From Kappaphycus alvarezii (taxonomy: Eukaryota; Rhodophyta; Florideophyceae; Gigartinales; Solieriaceae): a stretch of 64,000 nt of DNA. The notes beneath the pieces are model-generated. The model did not search any database, was not told where the DNA came from, and was given only the letters and a program-made list of their open reading frames with translations. The DNA is taken from assembly GCA_002205965.3 (NCBI GenBank), contig NADL03000462.1:1559001-1623000 (forward strand), read 5' to 3'. Shown one piece after another: positions 1-13,900 of the stretch (positions are counted from its first letter, which is position 1; each line of letters opens with the position of its first letter). A program made the translations under genes and the position numbers.

Positions 1-3000
1 GCTCTTACCGAGGCTGAGCTCTTCGAAAGCCTCGTGAGCCAGGACGACAATTCGCAGGACGCACCTGCTGTCAACCACCTTGACGAGGTTGATGCCGCTT
101 GCGCCGCAAATTATCTTAGCGGTGCTATGTGTCAGGAACAGGCGCTACTGGGCAACGGTCCCAGTCAGGATTTTCAGTAGGGCGGCAAGGCGCAACAGCT
201 ACCCCTCGCCGCCCGAATGCGTGTTTCATCACACACCGCACAGCTGTTCCCAAGCGCCGTCAGGTGTTCAAACACTACAATCTCTCGAAGGTGTATGCCC
301 TTTCTTTTCCTGGAAGATCACGCAAGGCTTCCATTGCATCTCCAGGATTTTGTGTGGACACTGGTGCCCCTGTCTCTGTAGTTGGAATTCAAGAACTACG
401 TGGAATCTTCGCACAAGCCAGGATCAAGCCAAAGCCTCTTCGTAAGTCTTGTAAGCGTTTCAGATTCGCTGATTCGACATTCCAATCACTAGGCCTTATC
501 GATCTCCCTCTCTCCACCCCGAGTGGCATACCGCCAATCTACATCACTTTTGATGTTGTCGCCGCCAACGTGCCTGCCCTCCTTGGACTGGATGTGTTGG
601 ATGATCACTCGCTAACTCCAAACACGGTCTGCAACGAGCTTGTGAAGTGTTCGGAAATCCCGAGCCCTTCTGGTCAGTCGAAGGTGTACACTTGGTGGAG
701 TGTTCCCATGAGTCGCTACAATGGCCATGTTTATGTTGCATTGTCTGTTGCAACGCCTCTCTTTTACACGAGCCAGGAACTTGGCAAGCTTCATCTCCAG
801 TTCGCTCATCCGTCAGATAGCAAGCTTTACAATTTGCTACGCTGTGCTAGACCGGAGGAAACTTCGCCGGACACACTCGCAACTTTGCAAGATCTCTCCC
901 GGAGGTGTGATGCGCGTCAACGGATCCAAGCCGGCCCCAATCGCTTCAAGGTCACATTCGGGGCTGAGAATGTTAAGTTCAATGAACATGTGTGTATGGA
1001 CATCATGTACATTGATGGTAGGCCTGTTCTGCACGTTGTCGACGAAGGTACACGCTTTATTGCTGCTGCATTCCTTCCTGATATCGGCACTAAGACCATT
1101 TGGGCAACGTTCTTGGAGTGCTAGGCGGTAATCTACACCGGACTTCCCCACAGGATCATTGTGGATCAAGTTTCTGCTTTTGGGGAATTATTTGTCAGCA
1201 TTGGGGCCGGTAGCAAGGTCGAAGTCGAACTGACAGGGATTGAAGCACATTCAAGCTTAGGTATCGGTGAACGCTATCATCAACCTCTTCGCAACACCTA
1301 CCGCAAGCTGAAGCTTGATTATCCCAATGTCTCCCGCTCTACTCAGTTGGCCATTGCTGTTAAGGCTCTTAACGACACTCTTGGTCCTGAAGGCATTGTA
1401 CCGTCTGCTCTCGTCTTCGGTGAATATCCTTCTACCCGTCTGTACACTGATTGTGCTGCTGATCACAAAGCATCCCTCGAGAGTCGCGCTCGACTGGCTA
1501 CTGCCGCAAGGAAGGAGAAGGAACGGCACATGGAAAGCATGAGGATCAAGCGAGCACTTCGCCACTCAGTGCCGCCCTCGGCCAATGTCGTACTGAATGT
1601 TGGCCAAAAGGTGTTGGTGTGGCGGGAGAAGCAGGTGGAGAACCGGATCGGAGAGTGGATTGGTCTGTATGTTGTCCAGGCCGTGAATAGCGAGAAGAAG
1701 CTCGTCTTCGTACAGAATATATCCAATTCACCTGCACGACCCTTCGGCCAGGCTCAAGTCAAGCCGTATCTGAGCGCTGAGCAGGCTTCGACATCCTTCT
1801 TCAAGGACCTTTGCGGTGCTCTCTTTTCGGCAAATCCTCATGAAACTCTCCTCGCGGAGATTGTCCCTGTTGGCGACCCTCGCGCCTCCTCTCCGCAGAT
1901 GAATGCTGCCAAGCGGAAGGAGATTCAGAGTCTGATGAGCCGCGGGACCTTCAGGGTCATTCTGAAGAAGGACATATCATCTGATGGGAATGTGATACTA
2001 CCAGGTCGTTTTGTGCTTGCTATCAAGTCAACCGAGTACGACAAGACTAAGTTCAAGGCACGATTTGTTATTGGAGGCCATCGAGACAAGCTCAAGAGGC
2101 TGTTGGTTCACTCCACGCAAACCATCCAACTTGCTTCTGTCCGTCTATTGTTGGCTATTCCCGCTTCTCATGGCTTTAGCACATGGACCTCAGATGTCTC
2201 GCAAGCCTACCTCCAGTCGTCCAAGCCCTTGAACAGGGATGTGTACATCCGCAACCCTCCTCCGGAGTTTGAGCTAGCCGATGACGAGGCACTTTTGCTA
2301 CTCCGCGCTCTCTATGGACTCGGGGGAATCTGGTGATCTTTGTCATGAGACTTTGGATGAGCACCACTGCTCTGATCTAGGCATGGTACCTCCTCACTCC
2401 GACCCTGCATGTTACTTCCGGCTGCAGAATGGGGTGCTGCAGGGATTTTCGGGGACGTATGTTGACGACATGCTCCGCGCTGGTAACGCTGAGTTTGCAT
2501 CTCTTTGTGAAGCCACAAGGGCACGTTTCGATATGTCCAAGGATATTCACCCTTCCGTGCACATTCACCGGCTTTCGTTTGTCTCGACACGATGGCATTA
2601 TCAAGATGGACCAATGTGGGTACATTCGTCAGTTGAGACCACTTCCGTCGGATGCCACGTTCTCGTAGTTTGCGTCAGTTCGCATGAAGCTTATGTGACT
2701 TTCGCATAGCCGTCCTGACTGCCTCTATGAATTCTCTAAGCTCACTCAGGTCACTCGCGACGTCTCCGACTCCGAGCGGAAGGATGTTGTCAAGAAGACC
2801 AATCGTCTTTTTTGCTACTCTCGGGACAATGCAGTTGCAATCACGTTACCGCAGCTGGACCGCACATCATTGAGGATGGTTGGCTTCTCGGATGCATCAT
2901 TCGAGAGCAACTGGGACTTTTCATCACTGCTGGGATATGTGGTCTTCCTTGTTGACGGTCAAGACCGTGCTGTACCGATTGTGTTCAAGTCGTACAAAAG

Positions 3001-3379
3001 CCGCCGTGTTACGAAATCAGTCATGGCTGCTGAGCTTATCGCCTTCACGGACTTTTTTGACACTGCCTACGCATTGGCTGAGGACCTACGACGGGTGCAT
3101 CCCGGTGCTGTCATCCCAGTCCATCTATACACGGACAACAAGTCCCTGTTTGATGTGATTTCGAAGGGTACTCGCACGTCCGAAAAACGGTTAATGCTCG
3201 ATCTCGCATGCACCCGTGAAGCCTACCGGCGTCACGAAATCCACAAAATCGGGTTTGTTCGGTCCGGGCATAACATCGCTGACGGGTTGACGAAGCCAAT
3301 ACAGCAGTCTAATCAAAGGTCTGTGCTCTCGTCTGGCATGCTGCGCGTCAACCCGACGCAGCGGATTGTCCGAGGTTAG
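1..3379 (+). pseudogene. Ty1/copia polyprotein, 3' part, broken
   Basis: This is the remnant of a copia-type pol gene in the order protease, integrase, reverse transcriptase, RNase H. From base 1 an open frame runs to about 177 (gag/protease linker), then shifts. The protease DTG triplet lies near 357-365, followed by the His-rich pre-integrase region and integrase core. An in-frame TAG at 1122-1124 sits where copia integrases usually have Trp, so a TGG-to-TAG change is likely. Integrase resumes in the same frame (VDQ, then SLGIGERYHQ) and leads into RT with the DVSQAYLQ motif. A frameshift near 2330 moves RT to the frame carrying YVDD (about 2460). A further shift near 2705 leads to RNase H with SDASFE, AELIAF, YTDNKSL and NIADGLTK, all four acidic positions present. 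The start lies outside the window. The family call is very secure; the element is inactive as written. Confidence 0.93.
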
Positions 3380-3585
3380 TTATGGGCCGGAGACTTTTCA
3401 TTTCATTTCCAAGATCTGCGACTATATTTGCTGGGACGGTTACGCTGTTTGCTCGTTACTAGTCGAGCTCAAGTTATTCGCCACTTGGGATTTTGGATGC
3501 GCATATGTTGGACTAGCCCTGAGAATAAGGCAAGAACGGCTTCATAAAGTTCGTGTAAGTGCATTGCTGTTGACAAGTTCGGGAC

Positions 3586-3942
3586 TGGGGGGGAGTGTCG
3601 ACGCGGCCCTCGCGCCGTGGAACTTTCACCCGACCGCACTATGCGCTGTTGCGCGCACGTTTTGTCAGCCAGCAAATTTTAATTAGTTTTCAGGAGTTTT
3701 TTGTAAGCTGTTCTTACACTTGCTGTGTACTTAGCCAGCTCGCTCCAGGCGGAATGGTTCGGAAAGGGGGCAAAGGGGGACCGAAGTAAACCAGACGCAT
3801 CTCGTCGCTTTGCTCCACTACGTCGCTGCGTAGTTTCGCCCTTTGCGATCTCGCTCGCTTCCGCAAACGCCGAGTCTTTTCCGCCCGTCGACGTCTCTAT
3901 CTCAGCGCGTCTCCCCCGCTGTAACTTGGCTTACAGTTCGCA
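3586..3942 (+). repeat. Polypurine tract and probable 3' LTR of the copia element
   Basis: About 210 bases after the RNase H stop, a G-rich purine run (3586-3595) is followed directly by TGTCGACG. This is the usual copia junction between polypurine tract and LTR start, so the LTR should begin near 3596. The GC-rich tract to about 3942 fits an LTR body. The right boundary is a guess because the 5' LTR is outside the window and no target-site duplication could be checked. Confidence 0.5.
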
Positions 3943-3946
3943 ATGA

Positions 3947-4499
3947 CGCCCTCAACTAGTGTCCAGCGACAGCTATCATAAAACTTGGGCTTGTGGCAGT
4001 GCAGGCAGGTGAAAGGCAGGGGGTCGGAGTAGACAGGCAGGCCGGGGTGCCTTCGAACCATTACGGGCTGTATGACAGAGCATACAGTCTTGATCAAGGA
4101 AAGAATTACCACTCTGTAGGGCACGGGAAATGTAGGAGGTCTACAGTCCTGGGGGAGGGAATATGGGACGGTGCGCCCCCAAGCGCAGGCGGCGTCAATG
4201 ATGCTGGCTGTGGCACTTCGATGAAGGAGTTCCAGTTTCGCAGAAACCATGTCCGCCGCGTTGGGTAATATAGTACTACTAACACTACAGTTTCTTGTCC
4301 TGCTCATTGGCACAACACTTTACCTCCGTTTATTATCTATATCACCGACTAATATGTGTTTAGATGCTATGTTGATTTCTTCTGAATTGCCGACTGAGCC
4401 GCGCACGACGCCTCTCGCAGGAGCGCTCTTATACACTCCTGCGCCTCTCAGCGGTGTCATCAGTAATACTGACCAGCCTCTTCCTCAGCCTGCAAAAAT
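3947..4499. other. Unassigned spacer between copia LTR and DDE element
   Basis: Short ORFs exist on both strands (for example minus 4313-3897), but none resembles a known family and they overlap one another. The minus-strand frame contains a CxxC-HxKxxxxxxC-like run that could be a zinc-binding remnant, but this is too weak to call. The right part probably includes the 3' end of the Harbinger-like element that starts at 5669. Confidence 0.3.
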
Positions 4500-5669
4500 T
4501 TTGACGGTCAGGCTCTCGCAACGGATACCACTTCACATGTAAGTTAGTTAAAAAACACCAAACTTAAAGAAGGGGTCATAAAGATATTCGGCCCAACGCC
4601 ACTTTTGCGTAAGCAATGCCTACTGGCCACAGAGTCGGCCAAAATAGTTTTCAACAATTATACGGTCCCCGCCAACTTTGCGGTTGTACTACTCGTCATT
4701 GAGGGATAGTACTCCAAGCTGCGGTTTCTTCTTAAGATATGTAGCAAAAACTATTTTCAGGGCCCATTGGTAGCCCCAATCGACTAGAACACTCCAAGAA
4801 TTTGGGTAAATTCCAGAGTGTAACCCCAAATCAGGCCAGCTTCTCTCTTCCTGCGATTTATTCAGCTCTTTTTCATGGCAGGCGCACATCCTATGAAAGA
4901 TTTCAAAGTCTGATACCGAACCTGGATAATGGTTGCTGGAACCAATGCAAAGCCCGTTCGGTAAAACTGAAACCTCAACTTTTAGGCTATAATATTTATG
5001 CTTACCGCTGAAATAGCGTTTTACTTCTTCAACACTGCCGCTGGGCCGAAAAGACTGCCGGAAGGTTACGTCAGTACAGTAACGAGCCTCTGAGAAATTT
5101 TCGAACACCTGCCGATCCTCCTTAAGCCTGTTCATACGATAAATCTTCCCTACTTTTGTAACGAATGATTCGTATACGAAATCGGCGATTGAAATCAAAA
5201 AATTTGTAATTAATCTATCAAACGTAGGGGCTTTCATACTAAAGACCTTGGCCAAAATTTGCCATTGGCCTCATGCTTTAGAACAGTTAGTAACATAAAC
5301 AAAACTTCCTTACCTGTGACACTAGACTTAAGCCCTCTTCTCACGTTATAGTTCTGCGTTACAAATTCTTGGCAGTGATTCCACAGAGTTTCGAACTCAT
5401 TCGGCGTAAAGTTGATCATGCTACGTATTCCATCAACTCCGCCCGTCATCCTAAAATGTGTCCATTATAGGACAAGGGGAGTCCGCATCACAATCGGACT
5501 CATCTATGTCCAATACGGAGTTGTACTGACTAATTTCATTTTCTCCCGAAATTGCTGTGTCAGCTAAAAGGCGAAGGGATTCCGCAGCGTTGTCATTTTT
5601 AACCAATGAATGGCGTGCTGGTTGTATAGGTAACATCATTGTAGTGTCAGGGGGCTGCGTTTCCGACAT
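4500..5669 (-). pseudogene. Harbinger-like (DDE_Tnp_4) transposase, decayed copy 1
   Basis: The product would be a DDE-superfamily nuclease that cuts and joins transposon ends. An ATG at 5669 opens an acidic N-terminal segment ending at a stop at 5451-5453. A helix-rich segment (5449-5234) follows in another frame, then a core in the first frame (5255-4689) with CTDVTFRQSF (first Asp), KHKYYSLK and YPGSVSDFEIF (second Asp). The third acidic residue, in VENYFGRLCGQ, lies beyond an in-frame TAG at 4689-4691, and another TAG follows at 4620-4622. Two frameshifts (about 5450 and 5245) plus the stops make it inactive. The same architecture recurs at 6659-7996, which supports the call. Family assignment rests on motif layout, not a search. 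Confidence 0.75.
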
Positions 5670-6658
5670 GGCTAGAAAGGGTTGTGCTGTCGATTTTGCT
5701 GCCGATGAATCGTGGTAGCTGCACGACTTGTTTGCGGTGAGGCTCTGTCGTAGCGAGGGATGGTGGCCCCGAAGGGTAGTGGTTGTGACGTGGTATGGGG
5801 ATAACGTGTGGTGGTGGAGACGTGTGGCGGTGCCGAATGGTGATGGATAGGCCTATTATTGGCAGGTTCTGGTGGGACAGAGGCTTAGTGAACGAGAGGT
5901 GGGTTTGCGGCGAGGCTTGGTGGCGTCAAGTCCCGGTGTTGTCAAGATGTTGCAATAGCGCAGCGTAATGGTGCCGAAGTGTGCTGGTGGAAAAGACTAG
6001 TGGCCACGAGGTCCGGTGCTGGTGAGGCTTGGTTGTGGGATGTCCTCGGGGTAGCGAGGGGCGAGCCCGCTGGTTGGTGTTGATGGGACTTTTATACAGG
6101 CTGATCTGGGTGATGGAGTGGTGAAGGCAGTTTGTATTTCACAGTTGTGCTGTGCGCAACCCATGTTAGTGTTTTTGATTTGGTGGTCGCCTACTGTACG
6201 CTCCGATGTATATGCGAAATTACTGTATGTATTCGTTTTAAACTGAGCGCCTTCTGAAAACGCGCACTATATTCAGACTTACTGTATTCTCGAAGTCTTA
6301 CGAGGTAAATGCTTTCTTTTCATCGCATGAAGCAAATACTGTTTTCTCAAAAGTTTGTAATGTAATTAGGCAGTTGGTATGTTTTTTCATATTTACCGCC
6401 TAAGCTTTACAATTGTATTGGCTCTTTCTCGTGTGCTCGCTTATATGATTGATTTCTGTAGTAGGGCGACAACGCAGTTGAGTCGTTTTCGTGCGTTTCT
6501 GCCCAATTTTGAGAACACCACCTCTTTCGTTGGAAGACTGGATCTTTACTGAAAACGCCAGTTAATTGCATTTATTTGGGCGAACACCACGGACAGTCAT
6601 ACTACAAGAAAAAATCCTTGTCTATGCAGGATTACTACTGCGCGCTTCACAATATTAA
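5670..6658. other. Spacer between the two DDE elements, G/T-rich then AT-rich
   Basis: The left part (5690-6090) is unusually rich in GTGG and GGTG words on the plus strand and has no convincing coding frame. The right part holds three copies of TACTGTA at 6192, 6221 and 6280. Terminal inverted repeats bounding either transposase were looked for by eye and not found. Confidence 0.4.
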
Positions 6659-7996
6659 TCAAGCTTCATCTCCGTCACAGTCTTCCTCATCGGCTATGGC
6701 ACTAGCACCGATCTCCTGCCCTCCACACACAGAGCGCTGCATGAGGCGCTGGCGTTTGCACCTGTACGTCGTTTGCGCGCGTTTGCGCTTGTTGACAGCT
6801 GTAATTGCAATATCATGCAAGCGCTTAAGATAACCCTTGTACGTTCTGCCGTCCTAATCCCTAAGCGGATGCCACCTGATGTGCAGATTGGTAAGCACTA
6901 CTGTCATCATGAACACCCCGTCATAACTGTCCTCGGACCAACGGTACTTGTTTGCCACTACAGCCCACAAATCGCTTTGCCTTCCAAATTAGTTTTCCGC
7001 AATAACGCGATCTGACGCATTCTGTTCATTCTCTTTTCTGTCACTCACACTTAAAGTGCCCCTCTGCGGCTTCTTTTTTGGGACGACGGACCTTAACTCC
7101 CTCTCAATACCAGCGTACACTTTACCGACAAGCGGTCCCCAGCTGTCAGGGAACTTGTCTGCCAACGGCCCTATGTCAGTGATTGTCTTTTCAACCTCCG
7201 TCTTCGACAAAGCATCATCGTGCCACCCAACATTATCCCGCATGATTTCTATATCCGACGTTTCACCCGGGTGATGCTTTGTTACATTCACAGCTATAAC
7301 ATTTGGTGGAACAGACTCTTCTGTCTTGTACCAATACAACTTATATTTTCCAGAGTAGTACTTCTTAACCTCCTCAATTGTTCCTCCTGGACGAAACGTC
7401 TGCTGAAACGTCACATCAGTCGCACAGCGACACAACTTGTACGTCTTGAATACCTTGTTGTCATCAATCAAACGCTGCATGGAATACTTGCGATTGTAGT
7501 GTTGCACAAATATCTTCTGTGCAAAGTAACGAAGCTCACGTATCATTTGCTACACGCGCTTCTCGAACGTAGCCGCCTTGATTCCGAACAAAAATGCCAT
7601 TATGTACAACTTCGCTCCGTGCTTAAGAACGGCCACCATCCTGAAGAAAATGTCCTTGGACTTAATTGGCGTTTTACTGTATCGGCCTTTGTTGCAGGTG
7701 CGACAAATTTGACTCTTGAAGAGGTTCCAAACGTCGTCGAATTTGTTCATGTTTAATTTTTTCAGCTTATGGATAGCAGAGTTCCCGTTGTCTTCCCAGA
7801 ATCAGTCTAGAATAGGGCTGTCACTTTCGGTCTCTTTATCGCTCTCCGGGAGGTCGGGTTCGTCATCATATCGCATCAGTGCTTCACTGTGCTGCGCTTC
7901 TTGCTCATCGAGCATGTCAAGAGCAGTAGCAGCTGTTGGTGGAGCCGCGCGGGGCACCATATTCGGCAGGGGAAAAGTGTCTGAAGCAAGGCACAA
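6659..7996 (-). pseudogene. Harbinger-like (DDE_Tnp_4) transposase, decayed copy 2
   Basis: This is a diverged relative of the 4500-5669 copy with the same order: acidic N-terminus, helix-rich DNA-binding-like segment (7750-7550), then a DDE core (7546-6989). The core shows CATDVTFQQTF (first Asp), KYKLYWYK, HPGETSDIEI (second Asp) and SDRVIAEN (third acidic residue). The sequence continues past the next stop as FGRQSDLWAV and on to TGA at 6659. All pieces share one frame, interrupted only by stops at 7802-7804, 7550-7552, 6989-6991 and 6854-6856, with no indel seen over about 1.3 kb. The ORF at 7996 opens with TTG, not ATG, so the true start is unknown. It is inactive as written. Confidence 0.78.
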
Positions 7997-7999
7997 ATA

Positions 8000-10900
8000 A
8001 CAAATTGGTGAGTTTTGGCGATAAAACGGGTCTAACGACGCGAATTACGTCCATGGCGAGTTGGGCATGAGAGTAAATACCAACTTGGGGACAACAGTTG
8101 TTGCCGAGTGCATCTGAAAGGGTTTGGCGGGAGTACGGGTTTGCCCAAAGCGGAAAAATGTCGCGAAATATGGATAAGTGTGTCTAACTTTGGATGAGAT
8201 GATCTTTTCTCGTGTTGGTTGATCTTTGCCAAATTACGCAATTGGACACCTGAACGCTTATCTCTGATAATAAAATTTGTCTTTAAACTGTAGATCGTAA
8301 TAATTTTTGGTTCACTTCTAACGCCCGATTAAAATAACCTCCTTGCTTGTTTCTACGGCAACTGCCAATAACACGTGGCATTTTCCACAAACAGCTTTAG
8401 CTGCGCAGTCGGCCTGGTAGGGTCATGAATGACGCAAATTTAATGATACAGTAGTTGTATTTATCCTTATTCGACGGTACCCACGGAGATGGATGAGTAC
8501 TCTAACTGAAGTAGACTAAGGTGTCTCGTGTATCCTGGGAGATGTCTAGCATTACAGTGGCTAGGGGATTGTAGTGTCTCACTCAATTGGGTCACTTGAA
8601 GGTACTTGATGCGCTGTTTTCTATAACACTGCCCTTGATTCAGAGTCTGCCAAAACAGTAACTGGTAACAATTATACAATGTATTCAAGAGAAAAGGTCA
8701 TTTTGAGGCGCCAGTACTGATGAAATACTCAAAAAATTAAAATATTCAGTCCTAGAAAACGCGGTACAAGAAAACTTTCGAAAGATACAAACAAGTGTCT
8801 TGCAAGAATAATAGAAGGCCTCGCAAAAGTTAAAATGCATTGATCGATCGGATTTTGGTTCGTATTCAGGCTCATCTTGGACAGATACATCTGATCTGGA
8901 GTGTTAGATCTATGAAGATGATGATTTTAATAGATACAGGAGTTCCAAATCGGAATATGAGATTCACAGAAGAGCTATAATTTCGCGCACCAACAGGAGG
9001 CCCATAAAATCGATGAAAATTGAAACTTTTAGCAATAATATTTGATACATTATTGCTACCTCAGGGTTAACTGGGCATGGCCGAAAAAGGCCGAAATAGA
9101 AAATACTTCAAATAGTCAAGCAAACGGATCAACTTTTTGAGATGATTCTGTTCTACAAGATGCACAGACTTCACAAAAATTTGCAGAAGTTGTCGTTGTG
9201 CTATTACTAAAAGAGCACATATTAAGCGAAGCTTCTTACAACAAAAATAATAGGGAGTGCTTCTTTAAAATATTTATGATCTAAGATGAGCTAAATAAAT
9301 CCTAAAAATGTTGGTGAAAGAATTTAATCTGCAAGGAATGAAATAAACACAAGCATTTGAAATCCTACTAGACTTTTTTGAGGTCTTCTACTGCAAAAAA
9401 ACTTCGTTTTGTTTCACAAATTACAATTTTGGAACAGAGTGGATTATTTCGGTGGTCGGAGGCCGTCCCCTGTCTAATTCGCAGCTTTGCAAAACGGGGT
9501 GTTACAGCTGCTAGATTTAAAAAGCTCCGACAAAAGACTGTATAATTAGATATATTCATCTAAAAACGCTTCAAAACGTTGTGGTAATTATACACTGATC
9601 TCAAAAATCAGTGTTAGCTTTTGTCGAGGGTCTCAGAAGACCACTTAAAATGATTGTTGTCCGACATATGGAAAAGCATCGCAACATAGCTTTCTTAGAC
9701 CTAGTCTTATTCTCCAAAGCGGAAGAAGGGGCAGTTCGTGCACGGGTAATAAATAATAGTAGTATTTTAGTTTAGAAAAGAGCGGTGGACTCACAAAAAA
9801 CTATTGGCCTCACAGTCAAAGTAAAAGACAGCCCAAACTCGTTGGAAAACCACAAAAGGTTCATTGAACTTCTTTAATTCTCACCGAACTATTATGGCTC
9901 CTACCACCATGTACTATTTTTGTCCTATAAGACAAGAACACCTTCTGAAAGAAGTATGTAATGGCGAAAATTTGTACTAAGAACAGAAATAATTATCTTC
10001 AGAGATTCAAAAGCAAAACGCCCACAAGAGCCCATAATTAGGATGGAAAAGTCTCTTAACAAAAGAAAAACAGTATAGTAGAATCCGCGCGCTGCATGTC
10101 CGACACGAAAACATTCGAACAGAATTTGGATGCACTGGTTTTATTAATCGACCACCATCGTCCCAGCCGGATTTTGAACACAGCTTTGTTAAATCAGGGG
10201 TTTTTAACTCATTTTACATGAGTGCTACGATTGTGACCACATCGCACCGGGCTACATATATATCTTTAGTTATTTTAAAACAGTTCTGATAATTTTTGGC
10301 AACTTATCCACGATAGAAAAATCTATGCAAAACACGTTAGCTACCGTAGTGTCTATCCGCGATAGTACTGTACTAAAATGAGGCCAACTTTGCCCTCGCA
10401 AGAGGAAAAAACTCTTTATCTCACTAATACTTCCCGTAAGTATAGCGAATAAAAACGATTTGGCGCTTAAACTTTTACTAAATAAGATAGTCTAGAATAA
10501 TATAACTACAGTAAATATGTGTTCAGCATCTGTAAGCCTACAAAATTTTGTCTAAAGCATCCACCAGCAGGCAGTGAATGGATAAAATGACGCAACTTGA
10601 AGTAAAATAGAATTTCATTGGGTGGGAAACACCCTGACCAGCGTCAGAACTTCCGAAAATTTTGTTTTGATCGAGCATTTATACCGTTGGAAGAGTATTT
10701 TAGCACAGTAAATGACGGGAAAATTGTTTTAAATCAGACAAATTATCCTTGGAATTTGTCCTGTTAGGAGAAAATGTTCCAATAGTTACTAGAAATCACA
10801 GTATTATGAAAAAATATGCTACAAACACACTCGAAAGCTTATAAACTTCGGAAACTTTGTTTCCGAAAAAGAACCACAAGGTTTTTCAGCATCTCATTGG

Positions 10901-13900
10901 AAAAACTGAACAGAGTAATTTTCATACATAGAGAGTTAACAAAGGCAACGTCTCAACCCAAGGATTTCTCACCTCATACATCCTGGCAAATTGACACGGT
11001 TGCAAAGTTCATTCGTACAAAATGACTCTGGATGAGCAAAAAATGTTTATAAGACGGAGTTAGTTGTATCGTCGGTGCACTTTAACTTACAAAAGAACGT
11101 AACTATCAAATACTTCCGCAGGAAGTTTATTCTTAATGAGAAAAAGGTCAAACTATTGGTCTTGAAAACTAAATTGATAGAGAAAAACAATTATAATATC
11201 TCTGAAAGTATATTAGTGCTTTCCAAAAGATAGTTGAATTTATAAGTAGAATATTTAGCGAAGTATTCACTTATGAGATGAATTTTTGTAGTGAGAGAAA
11301 AAGTGTTTGGGCCCCAAATTCAACTAATCATCGGACTTCCGCCGGAATCTGAGTATTAATAGAGGGTAAACCACTTCCAGACATATAAGATACCAATAAA
11401 AGTTAAGTTTATATAATAGGAGTAACCATTTGGTCGGCCTAAGATACCTCTTGGTAGTATTTGATATAATTGTATGTGAGAACTGGGGACTCTAAATATT
11501 GTATGTGCAGGTTTTTGTGACTACTACGGAAGGAAATACTTCTTCTCCTACTGCAGGTTGAAAAATCTTACGGGTTGACGATCGCCACTTACACCAATTC
11601 TTTGAAAAGGGCATTAATTACTCTTCAAGTTCCAATTTAGAGTTACTCACCAGCAACAAAAGGTAAAAGTCTCTTTTACTCGCTTGATGGTGTCTCAACC
11701 AACTTGAAACAAAAAATTAAATTTTATTTCAACAACAAGCTGGGTCGATTATTCAGAAGTCGAAGAAGGCGAAATTACATACAAAATAATTCGCTATTGA
11801 TAAGTAATTGAGAAAGCAGCATGAAATCTTACTTAGGGCCTTCCTGGAACAAATTTATTGTATTATTATGAAATAAACGGGGTGATTATCGAAATGAAGA
11901 TTTATTTTAGCTTTGCTGAGCAGATAAATCGGGTACCAAACCACGATAAATATCATCTCAACAAAAATCAAAAAGTTAAGATAAACATTATAGCCGGTAA
12001 AAACTTATTCGAGGAGCCATAGGCAAAGAAAAATGTTTGAACGCCAAGATTGAAAGTCAGACTCAAAGAATAGTGGAGAAGGACAATTTTTCTGTACATT
12101 TTCCATGTTCAGTAATCTTATACAGTTCACTGCTTCTTTTCAATGCACATCAGTAGCCAAAAAAGTACGAATTACACCAATTGTAAAATCAAAAAAATTA
12201 TCAAAGAGGCATTTTCTACTGAGAATGGAGAGTTTTTAAAAGAACAATAAGGTGATTTACTGCAAAAGCTACGGTCACATATTGTCAGAAAATAGTTTTA
12301 ATCTTCGAAGCGTTTTTTCGAGAAAAAAAACTTTCACAAGGCTGTTCAGGAAACAAAAATTCCCGGAGGTGCGCAAGAGACAATGAGAGGGCAAGGAAGC
12401 ATCCCTTCGACTACGATCAGAATTATATACTGGTAACCGACTCAGATAAGATGTACTCAGCTAATCTTAACGGGCAAAGTGCGGAATTCAGTTCATAGCA
12501 TCTGGCTCATCCCATAAAAAATCCTTAAAGGGTAATCCCAGAGAGGTACTACACCAATTCAAATCAAATTCGTGCAGGACTAAACAATGGCGAAAAAGGA
12601 CAAGAAGTCGAGAGAAGACCATTCGAAGGGCGCGAAATCTCAGAGTATACCTGACAGAAGCTTCTTGAAATTTTCCAAAAATAGCGCGCGAACATAAAAA
12701 GCACTGTCATTCAAGAGAATCTATACCATTTTTTACACTTAATCATGATTCGAATATTTATATCCTCAAATCCCCTTGAGAAGCCAACTACACAATACGC
12801 AGTATAGTAACGCGATTTGTTTTCCGGAGATCCGTAAAGTCAAAGGTAGGAACAGCCAGGGTGATGAGGACAGAAATCTACATTCTAAAGAGCATTTGGA
12901 CGTTGAAGGATGTAAAGTGACAAAATAGATGACGAAATAAAGCACAGAACCACGATAATTCATTTAAAAAAATTTGAAAGAGTGCTACTTAGCGTAATAA
13001 ATAATCACAGGTTTCTCCTCTGTTGTTAAATCCCGGTAAGTTGATTTGAAAATACTCAAAGAAAGTATACGACAGCGAGAAAGTTTCTGTGGAATGTAAA
13101 ACTCAGGTTGCAGTGCCACTGAAATCAGAAGTACCGAAAAGGCAACATGTTTTTCTTTAAAAAATCCAAAAAAAATGCACCAAACGCTTCTTTAATATGT
13201 AATAGTATGCATGTATGACAGTAAGATGAGTAAGCTCATGGCAAATATTAATTTTTCCCTCAATAGATTCTCCAAACTGGGAAAAACAATGCACAAAGGG
13301 CACATGTATTTAGCTGCTCAAAATGACAATTCTCACAGATAAGGATTATATCTATAGCAATAGTGGTTAGGTCTTTTGGTCGCAAGAAATTTTCGTTCCA
13401 AATACAGTAACTTTATAGTAATACCTCAAATTGAACTTCTAGTTCCTGTTCAAAAACTGCATCATTTCTTTTGAACTTTCTCGTCAATTCACATAAGGAT
13501 AATCCACGATCCACAAAGAGATATTCATACTAGGATTATGTGGTGAGTTCTTGGCCCGTGGGGCGTAAATTGTAATGAAAGAGGCGATTAAAGGTAGGAT
13601 TATACTTGTTGTGGGTTGCAGAGGGTTGTTGCCGGAGCCAAATGGATGGCAGATTTTTTGGCGAAGTAATGTGCACGTTTTGGCGGAAAATGGCACCAGG
13701 AATGTCTTTTCGTTTCATAGATTTTCCTTAACTGTATCGAAGAAGGAGTTAAGAAGAAGTTTTGGGACCTTTAAACGTGAAAGAGAAGTTTCTCATCCGG
13801 GTACGAGAGAACTTTCTGATGAATAACGATATATGGCGAGCGTGCTGTGAACTTTAATACTTCCTTCAAGGTCTCCTAGTGAACAAAAAGCAAAATATTT

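Noticed and set aside
3897-4313. 138-codon minus-strand ORF with Cys/His residues
   Set aside because: It overlaps the probable LTR end and has no recognisable domain; its first codon was not confirmed as ATG.
12240-12310. Zinc-knuckle-like YCKSYGHI word
   Set aside because: Only one of the expected Cys residues is present and the surrounding frame is full of stops.
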